Source of the DNA: Nitrobacter sp039808345
Lineage (GTDB): Bacteria; Pseudomonadota; Alphaproteobacteria; Rhizobiales; Xanthobacteraceae
Direction: 5' to 3'
Assembly: GCF_047824785.1 (NCBI RefSeq)
Contig: NZ_CP181167.1
Coordinates: 434,001-498,000, forward strand
Length of the DNA stretch: 64,000 nt
The notes under the pieces were generated by a model. The model made no database searches and had not been told where the DNA came from. It worked only from the letters and a program-made list of their open reading frames with translations. The position numbers were made by a program, and so were the translations under genes. Below are positions 38,160 through 49,304 of this stretch, in pieces (the stretch's first letter is position 1; each line of letters starts with the position of its first letter).

Positions 38160-38753
38160 TCAGGAGCCTGCCTTCAGGGCCTTTTCGATTTCCGGCTTCA
38201 GCACCGCTTCGATATTCTCGGGCGTGATTTCCCCGACCAGCTTGTAGGCGATGGTGCCGTCTCGCGCGACCACGAAGGTCTCGGGCACGCCGTAGACACC
38301 CCATTCGATGGAAGCCCGGCCATTGCTGTCGACGCCGACGACGTCGAACGGGTTGCCGTAGCGGCCGAGGAAGCGGCGGGCGTTGTCGGAAGCGTCCTTG
38401 TAGTTGATGCCGACGAACTGCACGCGCCGGTCCCTGGCGAACTCGGTCAGCAGCGGCGCCTCGCTATGGCAGGGGACGCACCAGGATGCCCAGACATTGA
38501 CCAGGCTGACCTTGCCGATGAAGGTCGCGGGGTCGATCCCCGGCACCGGCTTGCCGTCCACCATGAGGCCGGACAGCGGCGGCAGCGGGATCTGGGGCGC
38601 GGCGCGGCCGATCAGCGCCGAGGGGATTCGCGAGATGTCGCTATCGCCGAGCCGGAACCAGAACAGGAGCGCCAGCGCGGCGAAGAGCACGAGCGGCAGC
38701 GCCATCAGCCAGCGCCGTTTCGGCGCGGCGGCGGGCGTCGCGGGGTCGGTCAT
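38160..38753 (-). CDS. ccmG: Thiol:disulfide interchange protein CcmG/DsbE
   Basis: A 197-residue membrane-anchored thioredoxin-like protein. The N-terminal anchor (WLMALPLVLFAALALLFWF) is followed by a periplasmic thioredoxin fold with the active site WASWCVPCHSEAP, the cis-Pro region YGVPETFVV and the CcmG-specific acidic/GVxGxPET loop. It reduces CcmH and apocytochrome CXXCH cysteines for heme ligation. It overlaps ccmD by four bases and is the last ccm gene here; ccmE, ccmF and ccmH must be elsewhere. Confidence 0.95.
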   Translation of the reverse strand: MTDPATPAAAPKRRWLMALPLVLFAALALLFWFRLGDSDISRIPSALIGRAAPQIPLPPLSGLMVDGKPVPGIDPATFIGKVSLVNVWASWCVPCHSEAPLLTEFARDRRVQFVGINYKDASDNARRFLGRYGNPFDVVGVDSNGRASIEWGVYGVPETFVVARDGTIAYKLVGEITPENIEAVLKPEIEKALKAGS

Positions 38754-38929
38754 TGAACCTCCGCTGCGCTGCGTCCCGATCGCCTGACCGCGCCCGCGGC
38801 TTCAAGGCCGCGCAGGCGCGCCTTCTGGCGGCGGTAATCCATGATCACCCAGACGATGAGCGCGGTGACCACGGCAGCGACCGATACGTAGGACGTCACG
38901 ATGAACGAGGCATAGGGACCGAGCGCCAT
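38750..38929 (-). CDS. ccmD: Heme exporter protein CcmD
   Basis: A 59-residue small membrane protein, MALGPYASFI followed by one helix (VSVAAVVTALIVWVIMDY) and a basic C terminus. It helps release holo-CcmE from the CcmABC complex. ATG 38929 is preferred; an in-frame GTG at 38938 overlapping the ccmC stop would add three residues but leaves no room for a ribosome-binding site. Confidence 0.88.
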   Translation of the reverse strand: MALGPYASFIVTSYVSVAAVVTALIVWVIMDYRRQKARLRGLEAAGAVRRSGRSAAEVQ

Positions 38930-38934
38930 GATTG

Positions 38935-39666
38935 TCACGCCACCGATTTGCTGGCTTGCAGCATCTGCAAGGTGCGCACGCGCCGGCGCAGGATTTCATT
39001 CCGCATCGCCGCGATATGCAGCGTCAGGAACAGCAGGGTGAATCCGATCGCCATCACCGCGAGGGGGATCAGGAAGGAACGGTCGAGCGTCGAGCCGCCC
39101 ATTCGCACCACCGAAGCTGGTTGATGCAACGTGTTCCACCAGTCCACCGAGAACTTGATGATGGGAATGTTGACCGAGCCGACCAGCGTCAGCACCGCGG
39201 CGGCGCGAGCGGCGCGTGAGGGATCCTCGACCGCGCGCCATAGCGCCATCAGGCCGAGATACATCAGGAACAGGATCAAGACCGAGGTCAGCCGCGCGTC
39301 CCACTCCCAGTAGGTGCCCCACATCGGCCGGCCCCACAGCGATCCCGTCAGCAGCGCGAGAAAGGTGAAGGCTGCGCCGATCGGCGCGGCGGTCTTGGCC
39401 GCGACGTCGGCCAGCGGATGCCGCCACACCAGCGTGCCCAGTGCGGCGACGCTCATCACGCCCCACACGAACATCGACAGCCACGCATTGGGAACGTGGA
39501 TGAACATGATCTTGACGGTCGCGCCCTGCTGGTAGTCGTCGGGCGCGATCGCGGACTGGTACAGGCCGACCGCAAGCACGAGCGTGGTGACGGCCACGAG
39601 CCACGGCAGAATCCGGCCGGCAAGCGTGAGAAACCGGGAGGGGTTGGCGAGGTCAATCAACGGCAT
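38935..39666 (-). CDS. ccmC: Heme exporter protein CcmC
   Basis: A 243-residue heme-handling protein with six membrane helices and a WWD-type periplasmic motif (GTYWEWDARLTS). The two heme-ligand histidines lie in IFIHVPNAW (as MFIHVPNAW) and TLHQPASV. It loads heme onto CcmE. I started it at ATG 39666; in-frame GTG codons at 39675 and 39672 are alternatives. It is followed by ccmD and ccmG without gaps and is separated from ccmB by 95 bases. Confidence 0.95.
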   Translation of the reverse strand: MPLIDLANPSRFLTLAGRILPWLVAVTTLVLAVGLYQSAIAPDDYQQGATVKIMFIHVPNAWLSMFVWGVMSVAALGTLVWRHPLADVAAKTAAPIGAAFTFLALLTGSLWGRPMWGTYWEWDARLTSVLILFLMYLGLMALWRAVEDPSRAARAAAVLTLVGSVNIPIIKFSVDWWNTLHQPASVVRMGGSTLDRSFLIPLAVMAIGFTLLFLTLHIAAMRNEILRRRVRTLQMLQASKSVA

Positions 39667-39761
39667 GGGCACCACTGATAGTCGCCGGAGCTACCGCAGG
39701 CAATGCGGATTTGCGTCCGGTTTCGCACTTGAGCAAAAATTGATTGGCTGCATCGAGCGCC

Positions 39762-40430
39762 TCAATCCAGCCCGTGCCGCAGGCTTGCGGCGGCGGCAAA
39801 CGGGCCGATGACCAGGCTCGCCAGCGACAGCGCGCACAGAATCGAGAACGGCGTGCCGAACGGCGAGGGTCCGGAAATCGCGGCGTTGGACGCGGCGACG
39901 CCGAAAATCAGAACCGGGATCGACAGCGGAAGCACCAGCACCGAGAGCAGCAGCCCGCCGCGGCGCAGGACGACGGCGAGGGCGGCGCCGACCATTCCGG
40001 TGAAGGTGAGCGCCGGCGTTCCGGCAAGGAGCGTCAGCGCCACCGCGCCGGTCGCGACGGCGTCAAGGTTGAGCAGCAGTCCCAGCACCGGCGTCGCGGC
40101 GACCAGCGGCAACCCTACCGCCAGCCAGTGCGCCAGCGCCTTCGCGGCGCAGACCAGTTCGAGCGGCGTGCGGCCCATGACGATCAGGTCGAGCGAGCCA
40201 TCGTCGTGATCGGCGGTGAACAGGCGATCGAGCGTCAGCAGGCTCGCCAGCAGCGCGCCGAGCCAGAGAATCGCGGGACCGAGTTTTTTCAGGAGCGCGA
40301 GATCGGGGCCGACCGCGAACGGCATCAGCACCACGACGGTCAGGAAAAACAGCACCCCGATCAGCGCGCCGCCGCCGACGCGCAGCGCGACGCGCACATC
40401 CCGGCGGATCACGGCGGCGAGGGCGGTCAT
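39762..40430 (-). CDS. ccmB: Heme exporter permease CcmB
   Basis: A 222-residue permease with six hydrophobic segments: ALIGVLFFLTVVVLMPFAV, ILWLGALLASLLTL and others. It has the family motifs FTADHDDGSLDL and ALAHWLAVGLPL. It pairs with CcmA in the CcmAB ABC module needed to release holo-CcmE. ATG 40430 has GGAGG ten bases upstream. A 217-base repeat-bearing spacer separates it from ccmA, where most genomes have these genes nearly overlapping. Confidence 0.94.
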   Translation of the reverse strand: MTALAAVIRRDVRVALRVGGGALIGVLFFLTVVVLMPFAVGPDLALLKKLGPAILWLGALLASLLTLDRLFTADHDDGSLDLIVMGRTPLELVCAAKALAHWLAVGLPLVAATPVLGLLLNLDAVATGAVALTLLAGTPALTFTGMVGAALAVVLRRGGLLLSVLVLPLSIPVLIFGVAASNAAISGPSPFGTPFSILCALSLASLVIGPFAAAASLRHGLD

Positions 40431-40454
40431 CGGCAAGGCCTCCCTTGCTTTCGT

Positions 40455-40611
40455 CCCCTCTCCCCTTGTGGGAGCCGAGACGAGCGAAGCTCGCTCTTAG
40501 GGTGCCGGAGCGAAGCGGAGGCGGGTGAGGGGTCAAGCATCGCGTTTCGGATCGACCCTTCACCCGGTTTCTCGCCACGCTCGAAACCACCCTCTCCCAC
40601 AAGGGGAGAGG
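40455..40611. repeat. Inverted pair of CTCTCCCC repeats between ccmA and ccmB
   Basis: CCTCTCCCCTTGTGGGA near 40457 is matched in reverse complement by TCCCACAAGGGGAGAGG near 40595. GGTGAGGGG and CCCTTCACCC lie inside. This is the same family that flanks the DUF559 gene. Transcribed RNA could fold into a structure of about 150 bases in the ccmA-ccmB mRNA. Confidence 0.82.
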
Positions 40612-40647
40612 GCAGGAGTCCCCGCTGCACGACCCTGCTCAAGCCCT

Positions 40648-41250
40648 TCACGCCGCGCCTCCGATCCGCAGTTCCTGCACGGCAATGCCGAGCGGCGTAT
40701 GGGTTGCGGCCAGAATGATGCCCCCGCCCGCGAGATGGCTGGTCATGATCGCGGCGAAGGCGGACTGGCCGGTGACGTCGAGGGCCGAGGTCGGCTCGTC
40801 CAGCAGCCAGACCGGACGCTTGACCGTCAGGAGCCGCGCGATCGACAGCCGTCGCCGCTGACCCGCCGAGAGATAGGCCGCCGGCAGATGCGCGGCATGG
40901 CCGAGTCCGACCGTCGCGAGCGCATCCGATTCGCCCGATTTCCCGCCGCCGAGGAAATCCCGCCAGAACGACAGGTTCTCGCTGACCGTGAGCGCAGGCT
41001 TCAAGGCGTCGCGATGGCCGAGGTAATGCGCCTGTTCCGGCAGCGTCAATTCGGGATCGCCGCCTTCAAGGCTGATCGACCCGCCTTCCATCGCCAGAAG
41101 ACCCGCCAGGAGCCGGAGCAGGGACGTTTTCCCCGCGCCGTTAGGACCGGTGATCGCCACGGCGCGGCCCGACTCCGCCGCGACATCAAGGCCGGAAAAC
41201 ACCTCCCGTCCTCCTCTGACGCATCGCAATCCGTTCCCTGAGAGTCTCAT
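40648..41250 (-). CDS. ccmA: Heme exporter ATP-binding protein CcmA
   Basis: A 200-residue ABC ATPase: Walker A TGPNGAGKTSLLRLL, signature LSAGQRRRLSIARL, Walker B VWLLDEPTSALD and switch His in AATHTPLG. It energises the CcmABCD complex in System I cytochrome c maturation. I chose ATG 41250 (MRLSGNGL); the frame is open to 41313 without family similarity. It is divergent from acnA with a 231-base shared region. Confidence 0.95.
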   Translation of the reverse strand: MRLSGNGLRCVRGGREVFSGLDVAAESGRAVAITGPNGAGKTSLLRLLAGLLAMEGGSISLEGGDPELTLPEQAHYLGHRDALKPALTVSENLSFWRDFLGGGKSGESDALATVGLGHAAHLPAAYLSAGQRRRLSIARLLTVKRPVWLLDEPTSALDVTGQSAFAAIMTSHLAGGGIILAATHTPLGIAVQELRIGGAA

Positions 41251-41481
41251 GGTGGTCCTGTTCGCGGAACTATCGCGTTTTCCGTGTATGGCTGAAAGGC
41301 GGGGTACAAGCATTTGAGGGACGGTGGCGGACGATCTGGAAAGACTCTATAAAAACCGGAACCTGATGCAGCACAAAACGCGCCGCAACGAAACCCCTCG
41401 GCTTGGTGCGTCAGCGGTGTTTCAATACCATAACGGTTTGCCGGCCCGTTACCCCAGACGCTTTAATTCGGGATTTCTCAC

Positions 41482-44199
<2,718 letters not shown>

Positions 44200-44467
44200 C
44201 CTGCTGATCCGATTCCGACGTCCGCATTGCGTTCAAGCGCGCCCATAGCCCCTCCTGGGGGACATGTGTTTGACGTTCGTACCCGAGGGCCGCGATCGCC
44301 GGCGTGACGAATGTCAGAACGGCGCATTTGATGTATGAGGCCTTCACCGCGAATTGAGTGGCGGGCAAGCGGGGGTCAGCCTATCAAAATGCCGGCTTCT
44401 CGCATTCTTAAAGCGTCTTTTCCTTCATGCCGCCGGCCCCTGCCGTGCCGCGGTTTTGGTGATCTTG

Positions 44468-45223
44468 ATGATGTCTCGTGGTGGTTTGGCACGACTGTCC
44501 GGAGCGCTTGGCGTTTGCGCGGTTGTCGCGATCACTCGTCCAGCCTTGGCGGAGCCGCGCGCGGTGGTTGAACTGTTCACGTCGCAGGGCTGCTCCTCAT
44601 GTCCGGCCGCCGATGAAATTCTGGGTGATCTTTCCAAGGACCCGTCGATCGTCGCGATCAGCATGCCGATCGATTACTGGGATTATCTCGGCTGGAAGGA
44701 TACGCTCGCGGACAATCGCTTCACGGCGCGCCAGAAGGCCTATTCGCAGATGCGGGGCGATCGCGATGTCTACACGCCGCAGGTGATCGTCAATGGATCG
44801 GCCCATGTGATCGGCAATGATCGCGGCGCGATCGAAAGGGCGGTTCGCGATACGCGACAAAGCCAGGAGGTGATGTCGGTGCCGGTTTCGATGTCGGTGT
44901 CGGGTCGGCAGCTCAACGTGTCGGTCGCATCCGCCAACGGCAAGCATCTTTCGGATCGCGGCGAAATCTGGGTCTGTGCGATCTCCAAGGCGGTCCCGAT
45001 TGCGATCGGGCGTGGAGAGAACAGCGGCCGCAAAGTGACCTACCATAATGTCGTTCGGAGCTGGCTCAAGGTCGGCGACTGGACGGGCAAGGCGGGCACC
45101 TGGGCGGTGCCGATTGAGAATATCGCCCATCATGGCGTCGATGCCGCGGTGGTCTATGTTCAGGATGGCAATCGCGAAAGGCCCGGCCGGATGCTTGGCG
45201 CGGCCTACACCCTGCTGCATTGA
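44468..45223 (+). CDS. DUF1223 secreted thioredoxin-like protein
   Basis: A 251-residue exported protein. A signal peptide (ALGVCAVVAITRPALA) is followed by a thioredoxin-like domain with the CXXC motif in TSQGCSSCPAAD, and the DUF1223 signatures YWDYLGWKDTLA and DVYTPQVIVNG. A function in periplasmic redox chemistry is likely but unproven. I start it at the ATG pair 44468/44471; the frame is open to 44354, but those residues would push the signal peptide inward. The 268 bases upstream show no gene. Confidence 0.88.
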   Translation: MMSRGGLARLSGALGVCAVVAITRPALAEPRAVVELFTSQGCSSCPAADEILGDLSKDPSIVAISMPIDYWDYLGWKDTLADNRFTARQKAYSQMRGDRDVYTPQVIVNGSAHVIGNDRGAIERAVRDTRQSQEVMSVPVSMSVSGRQLNVSVASANGKHLSDRGEIWVCAISKAVPIAIGRGENSGRKVTYHNVVRSWLKVGDWTGKAGTWAVPIENIAHHGVDAAVVYVQDGNRERPGRMLGAAYTLLH

Positions 45224-45287
45224 TATTTGATTGGCGTTTTCCGCGACGCGAATCCCGCGCGATGAATGGCCTGCCTTCAGGGTGCTC

Positions 45288-45320
45288 AAAAAGAAAAGCC
45301 CGGCACCGGGTCCGAGCTTT
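45288..45320 (-). terminator. Terminator-like hairpin of the candidate small RNA
   Basis: On the minus strand AAAGC-t-CGG pairs with CCG-g-GCTTT, followed by TTTTCTTTTT. It is oriented for a minus-strand transcript, while both flanking genes are on the plus strand. Confidence 0.5.
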
Positions 45321-45467
45321 CTGCAAATCCAAAATTGATCTCTGCGAATAGGCCCGATCCTGATGGCCCCGGGGGGCTGGGGGCTGAGGAACCGGTTCCA
45401 AAAGAATCGGGCCATCGCAGAGAATGTTCTTTCGCAGCTCAGCGGGGCGGTTGCTTGACGGAATTTG
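45288..45467 (-). ncRNA. Candidate structured small RNA on the minus strand
   Basis: Between DUF1223 and DUF2794. CTCTGCGA/TCGCAGAG (45340-45347 with 45415-45422) and GGCCCGAT/ATCGGGCC (45351-45358 with 45406-45413) form a 16-bp stem with a 3/1 internal loop. Outside it, CCAAATT (45462-45468, minus) can pair with AATTTTGG (45327-45336, minus). A terminator-like hairpin with TTTTCTTTTT follows on the minus strand, and a CATAAT -10-like box lies at 45474-45479. The overall length of about 180 bases and rod-like fold recall 6S RNA, but I cannot confirm a family. Confidence 0.4.
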
Positions 45468-45647
45468 GGCTGCATTATGATTTCGCCTGACGTTCTTGTT
45501 ATTGGGGAGTGGAAGTGGCGCAAGGAATGAAGGCAAGGAATGAAGGGATGAGTTGATTGCTGCGCCGCTTCGGGACCGGGAAGCCGAGCCTCTTGCGGCA
45601 AGTCGCGGCCGGGGCGATGATGTCATCCGACCCGACAGGAGGCGCCG

Positions 45648-46019
45648 ATGAGTTCGTTGCCGGACGACCTTGATTCAGTCGGGAGCCGCGTGACGGAACG
45701 CGGCCCCGCGCCCGTTCCCGCTCCAGGCAGGGTGACGTTCAACCGTCTCGAACTCAATCGTATCCTCAATCTTTATGGACGGATGGTCGCCGATGGGGAT
45801 TGGCGCGATTATGCCATCGACTTTCTCAGGGATCGCGCGGTGTTCTCGGTCTTCCGCCGCGCTTCCGAAGTTCCGATTTATCGTATCGAGAAAGATCCGC
45901 GACTGGCGCGCAAGCAAGGCGCTTATAGCGTGATCTCGGCGAGCGGCCTTATTCTGAGGCGCGGCCACGAACTCGACCGCGTGCTGCTTGTCATCGATCG
46001 CAAGCTGTCGCTGGTCTGA
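45648..46019 (+). CDS. DUF2794 protein
   Basis: A 123-residue protein of the alphaproteobacterial DUF2794 family: VTFNRLELNRILNLYGRMVADGDWRDYAIDF, RDRAVFSVFRRASEVPIYRIEK. It has no signal peptide, membrane segment or known catalytic motif. An AGGAGG site lies at 45637-45642, just before ATG 45648. A strong stem-loop CTGCGG-c-CCCT/AGGG-a-CCGCAG follows the stop (46033-46058) but lacks a T-run. The function is unknown. It converges on the glycosyltransferase gene. Confidence 0.9.
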   Translation: MSSLPDDLDSVGSRVTERGPAPVPAPGRVTFNRLELNRILNLYGRMVADGDWRDYAIDFLRDRAVFSVFRRASEVPIYRIEKDPRLARKQGAYSVISASGLILRRGHELDRVLLVIDRKLSLV

Positions 46020-46080
46020 TGCAGCCACATTCCTGCGGCCCCTGGATAGGGACCGCAGCATGAATGCTCCGCCGAGAATT

Positions 46081-46105
46081 TCGCTTCTGATTCCATCAGA
46101 AGCGA
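46081..46105. repeat. Isolated module-D palindrome
   Basis: TCGCTTCTGAT-tcc-ATCAGAAGCGA, perfect, just before the stop codon of the glycosyltransferase gene in a convergent intergenic region. Confidence 0.85.
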
Positions 46106-46112
46106 AAAGGTC

Positions 46113-47180
46113 CTAAATGGCGTTGCTGACCAGCTTGATCCGCGGCGCCGTCGCCTCGATCAGGTCGCGATAGGAATCGAGATAATCAAGCGCCATGCGC
46201 CGCGCCGTGAAGCGCGCCTCGAACTCCGCCCTGATGGTTCCGCGATCGAGCGTCGTCAGGCTGTGGACGGCGGCCACCGCGCTGATCTCGTCTTCGACGA
46301 TAAAGCCCGTTTGTCCATCCGTAATGATCTCGGCGACGGAGCCGCGATTGTAGGCGATGACGGGGGTGCCGCACGCCATCGCCTCGATCATGACCAGCCC
46401 GAACGGTTCAGGCCAGGCGATCGGCGCCAGCAGTCCGATGGCGCCGCTGAGGAAGTCCGGCTTCTCGTGGTCGCTGATCTCGCCGATATACTCCACCAGC
46501 GGGTGGTCCATCATCGGACGGATGTATTCATCATAATATTCCTGGTCGGCGCGATCAACTTTCGCGGCGATCTTGAGCGGGATGCCGCACCGAAGCGCGA
46601 TCCTGATGGCGCGGTCGACGCCTTTCTCCGGAGCGATGCGGCCCAGAACCGCGAGGTAGCTCGGCTTGACCGGGCGGGGCGTCAACAGCTTCTCCGGGAG
46701 CCCGTGATACACCGTACGGAGCCAGCGGGCTTGCGGCGCTGGGCGGCGTTGTGCGTTCGAGATTGAGATCAATGGAATTGAAGAAAATGCGTTGAAGACC
46801 GGCTGAAGCTCCGGGAGATCGAGGCGGCCGTGCAGCGTGGTGAGGAAGGGTGTCGGTTGTCTCGAAAACAGTGAGAAGGGGTAGTAGTCGAGGTGAAAGT
46901 GGAGAAAGTCGAACTCTTCATCGTCACATTTCCGGCGGACCCGTTCCAGCATCACCATGTGCAGTGCGTTTGGATCGCGCACGGCGCCATCTAGTCGTAA
47001 GGCTCTCGGCCAGGTCGCATCAAGTCGGGCCGACGTAAGAGAATCGCCGCTGGCAAAAAGAGTTACGTCGTGGCCGAGGGCAACGAATTCTTCCGTCAGC
47101 CAGTGCACCACTCGTTCAGTGCCGCCATACAGCTTCGGAGGAACAGCTTCCGTCAACGGAGCAACCTGCGCGATGCGCAT
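46113..47180 (-). CDS. Glycosyltransferase family 4 protein
   Basis: A 355-residue GT-B enzyme. The N-terminal domain begins MRIAQVAPLTEAVPPKLYGGTERVVHWL, typical of GT4 sugar transferases in rhizobia. The C-terminal domain has the donor-binding motifs VLGRIAPEKGVDRAIRIA and EPFGLVMIEAMACGTPVIAYNRGS with the EX7E pair. Donor and acceptor are unknown. It is divergent from an ABC exporter and close to a glycogen-debranching enzyme, which hints at a carbohydrate export or storage locus (inference). Confidence 0.92.
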   Translation of the reverse strand: MRIAQVAPLTEAVPPKLYGGTERVVHWLTEEFVALGHDVTLFASGDSLTSARLDATWPRALRLDGAVRDPNALHMVMLERVRRKCDDEEFDFLHFHLDYYPFSLFSRQPTPFLTTLHGRLDLPELQPVFNAFSSIPLISISNAQRRPAPQARWLRTVYHGLPEKLLTPRPVKPSYLAVLGRIAPEKGVDRAIRIALRCGIPLKIAAKVDRADQEYYDEYIRPMMDHPLVEYIGEISDHEKPDFLSGAIGLLAPIAWPEPFGLVMIEAMACGTPVIAYNRGSVAEIITDGQTGFIVEDEISAVAAVHSLTTLDRGTIRAEFEARFTARRMALDYLDSYRDLIEATAPRIKLVSNAI

Positions 47181-47473
47181 CTATCAGTCTCCTGTCATTG
47201 TTCATGTCTCGTCGGCGAGTGGAGGCTTCAGGGTTTTCGGGACAAAGGAACGTTCTCGGATTTGAGAGGTTCCTTTGTTCCGCGCGACTTCTTCCACATT
47301 GTCGTCTTGCTGATGCCATCACTCCCCGGCAGACAACCTATGCAGGCTTTGCAACGAAGTTTGTGCGCATTGACGGCTTTTCTGAGGGGCTTGTGCGGCA
47401 TTGTCGAACGCCCTCTTCCGAGAAGACGCCTTTGCTCTTTACTCTGGTCAACTTCACAGCACGGTGGGGATGC

Positions 47474-49237
47474 ATGGACGATTTCTCGGGATACGCCAGT
47501 CGGCCCTTTGCATTCGTGATGCGTTACTGCCGCCGGCGATCGGCGTCGCACATTGCGATCCTTCTATGCGTCGTCGCGGCGGTGATGTGTTCAGTCGGGA
47601 CGCAGTACGGCGTCAAATCGCTGGTTGATGCGCTGACGCGCGGGCCCGGGCATAGCGGTGCGGTATGGCTGGCGTTCATCTTTCTCGTGACGCTGATCGC
47701 TGCCGACAACTTGCTCTGGCGCGTCGCGAGCTGGGTCGCGAGCTTCACATTCGTCGGCGTCACGGGCGACCTGCGCCGCGATATCTTCAGGCATCTGACA
47801 GGTCATGCGCCAAGCTATTTCGCTGGACGGATGCCGGGGATGTTGACGGGCCGCATCACGGCGACCTCGAACGCGGTCCACACCGTCGAGAACATGCTGG
47901 TCTGGAACGTGCTGCCGCCCTGCATCGCGACGGTGGTTGCGATTGCGCTGATCGGAACGGTCAGCCTTCCGATGGCGGCTGGTCTGGCGCTCGTCGCCGT
48001 CTTCATGGTCGCCGTCATGTTCGGAGTGGCTGCCGGGGGGAAGACCCTGCATGACGACTACGCCGACAAGGCTGCGCGGGTTGACGGCGAGATGGTCGAT
48101 GTCGTCAACAACATGCCGCTGGTCAGGGCGTTCTGCGGCACCGACCATGAGCTGGACAGGTTCAATGCCACGGTCGGCCGCGAAATGAGCGCGCGCGGAC
48201 GCAGTCTTCGTTATCTGGAGAAGCTCAGGATCGCTCATGCCGTCGTCACCATCGTGCTGACCATTTCGCTGCTGGCGTGGGCCATTACGCTGTGGCAACG
48301 CGGCAGCGTCACCACCGGGGAGGTCGTGCTGGTCTGCACGCTCGGCCTGTCGATCCTGCACGCCACCAGAGATCTCGCTGTCGCGCTCGTGGACATCACC
48401 CAGCACGTGGCGCGGCTGTCGGAAGCGGTCGCGACGCTGCTGGTCCCGCACGAGTTGACCGATCATCCCGAAGCCAAGCCGTTGCGCAAGAACGGCGCGG
48501 CCATCGCTTTCAACAATGTCTCGTTTCGATACCCGGGCGGCCGATCGGTTTTCGAGCGCTTCAATCTCAGGATTCAACCGGGGCAGCGGGTCGGGCTGGT
48601 CGGGGAGTCCGGCGGCGGCAAGTCGACGCTGTTCGTCCTGTTGCAGCGGTTCTACGATGCGGAGCGCGGCAGCGTGACCATCGACAGTCAGGATATCTCG
48701 CGCGTGACGCAGCACAGCCTGCGCGAGGCCATATCCGTGGTGCCGCAGGACATTTCACTGTTTCACAGGAGCATTCTGGAGAACATCCGTTACGGTCGTC
48801 CGACGGCGACCGATGGCGAGGTGCTGCGCGCAGCCAGCGCCGCGCGGTGTGATTTCGTCGACAAGCTCCCCGAAGGATTCGCGACCATGGTCGGCAACCG
48901 CGGCGTGAAACTTTCCGGAGGTCAACGCCAGCGCATCGCCATCGCGCGCGCGTTCCTCAAGGACACGCCGATCTTGCTGCTTGACGAGGCGACCGCAGCG
49001 TTGGACAGTGAATCCGAGGAGGCAGTCCGCGAGGCGCTCGGCAGCTTGATGCGAGGCCGTACGGTGATCGCGATCGCGCACCGGCTTTCGACCTTGCGCA
49101 ATTTCGATCGCGTGGTCGTGCTCAAGAACGGCAGGATCATCGAAGACGGCCAGCCCGCTTGTCTGATGCGCAAGGACGGACACTATCGAAACCTCGTCGC
49201 CAAGGAGATGAGCCGCCTCGCTGTTCACGCGGCTTGA
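47474..49237 (+). CDS. ABC exporter, fused permease-ATPase
   Basis: A 587-residue type IV ABC half-exporter. Six membrane helices lie in the first ~320 residues (IAILLCVVAAVMCSV, VWLAFIFLVTLIAADNLLW, LPPCIATVVAIALIG). The ATPase domain has Walker A GESGGGKSTLF, signature LSGGQRQRIAIARAF, Walker B ILLLDEATAALD and the switch region AIAHRLSTL. I chose ATG 47474; the frame is open to 47198 through a region with no membrane or family features. It works as a dimer. The substrate is unknown, possibly a glycan or lipid given the neighbours. Confidence 0.92.
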   Translation: MDDFSGYASRPFAFVMRYCRRRSASHIAILLCVVAAVMCSVGTQYGVKSLVDALTRGPGHSGAVWLAFIFLVTLIAADNLLWRVASWVASFTFVGVTGDLRRDIFRHLTGHAPSYFAGRMPGMLTGRITATSNAVHTVENMLVWNVLPPCIATVVAIALIGTVSLPMAAGLALVAVFMVAVMFGVAAGGKTLHDDYADKAARVDGEMVDVVNNMPLVRAFCGTDHELDRFNATVGREMSARGRSLRYLEKLRIAHAVVTIVLTISLLAWAITLWQRGSVTTGEVVLVCTLGLSILHATRDLAVALVDITQHVARLSEAVATLLVPHELTDHPEAKPLRKNGAAIAFNNVSFRYPGGRSVFERFNLRIQPGQRVGLVGESGGGKSTLFVLLQRFYDAERGSVTIDSQDISRVTQHSLREAISVVPQDISLFHRSILENIRYGRPTATDGEVLRAASAARCDFVDKLPEGFATMVGNRGVKLSGGQRQRIAIARAFLKDTPILLLDEATAALDSESEEAVREALGSLMRGRTVIAIAHRLSTLRNFDRVVVLKNGRIIEDGQPACLMRKDGHYRNLVAKEMSRLAVHAA

Positions 49238-49304
49238 ACCCTGATCTCCGTCAGGCGTCGGGCGCTGGACGGAGCCGCATGATCAGGAATTCGGCAGGGG
49301 GCAG

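Noticed and set aside
44597..45601. Long open frame (334 codons) antisense to the DUF1223 gene
   Set aside because: It is the high-GC shadow of a well-supported gene with signal peptide and CXXC motif; the antisense product is His/Arg-rich and unlike any family.
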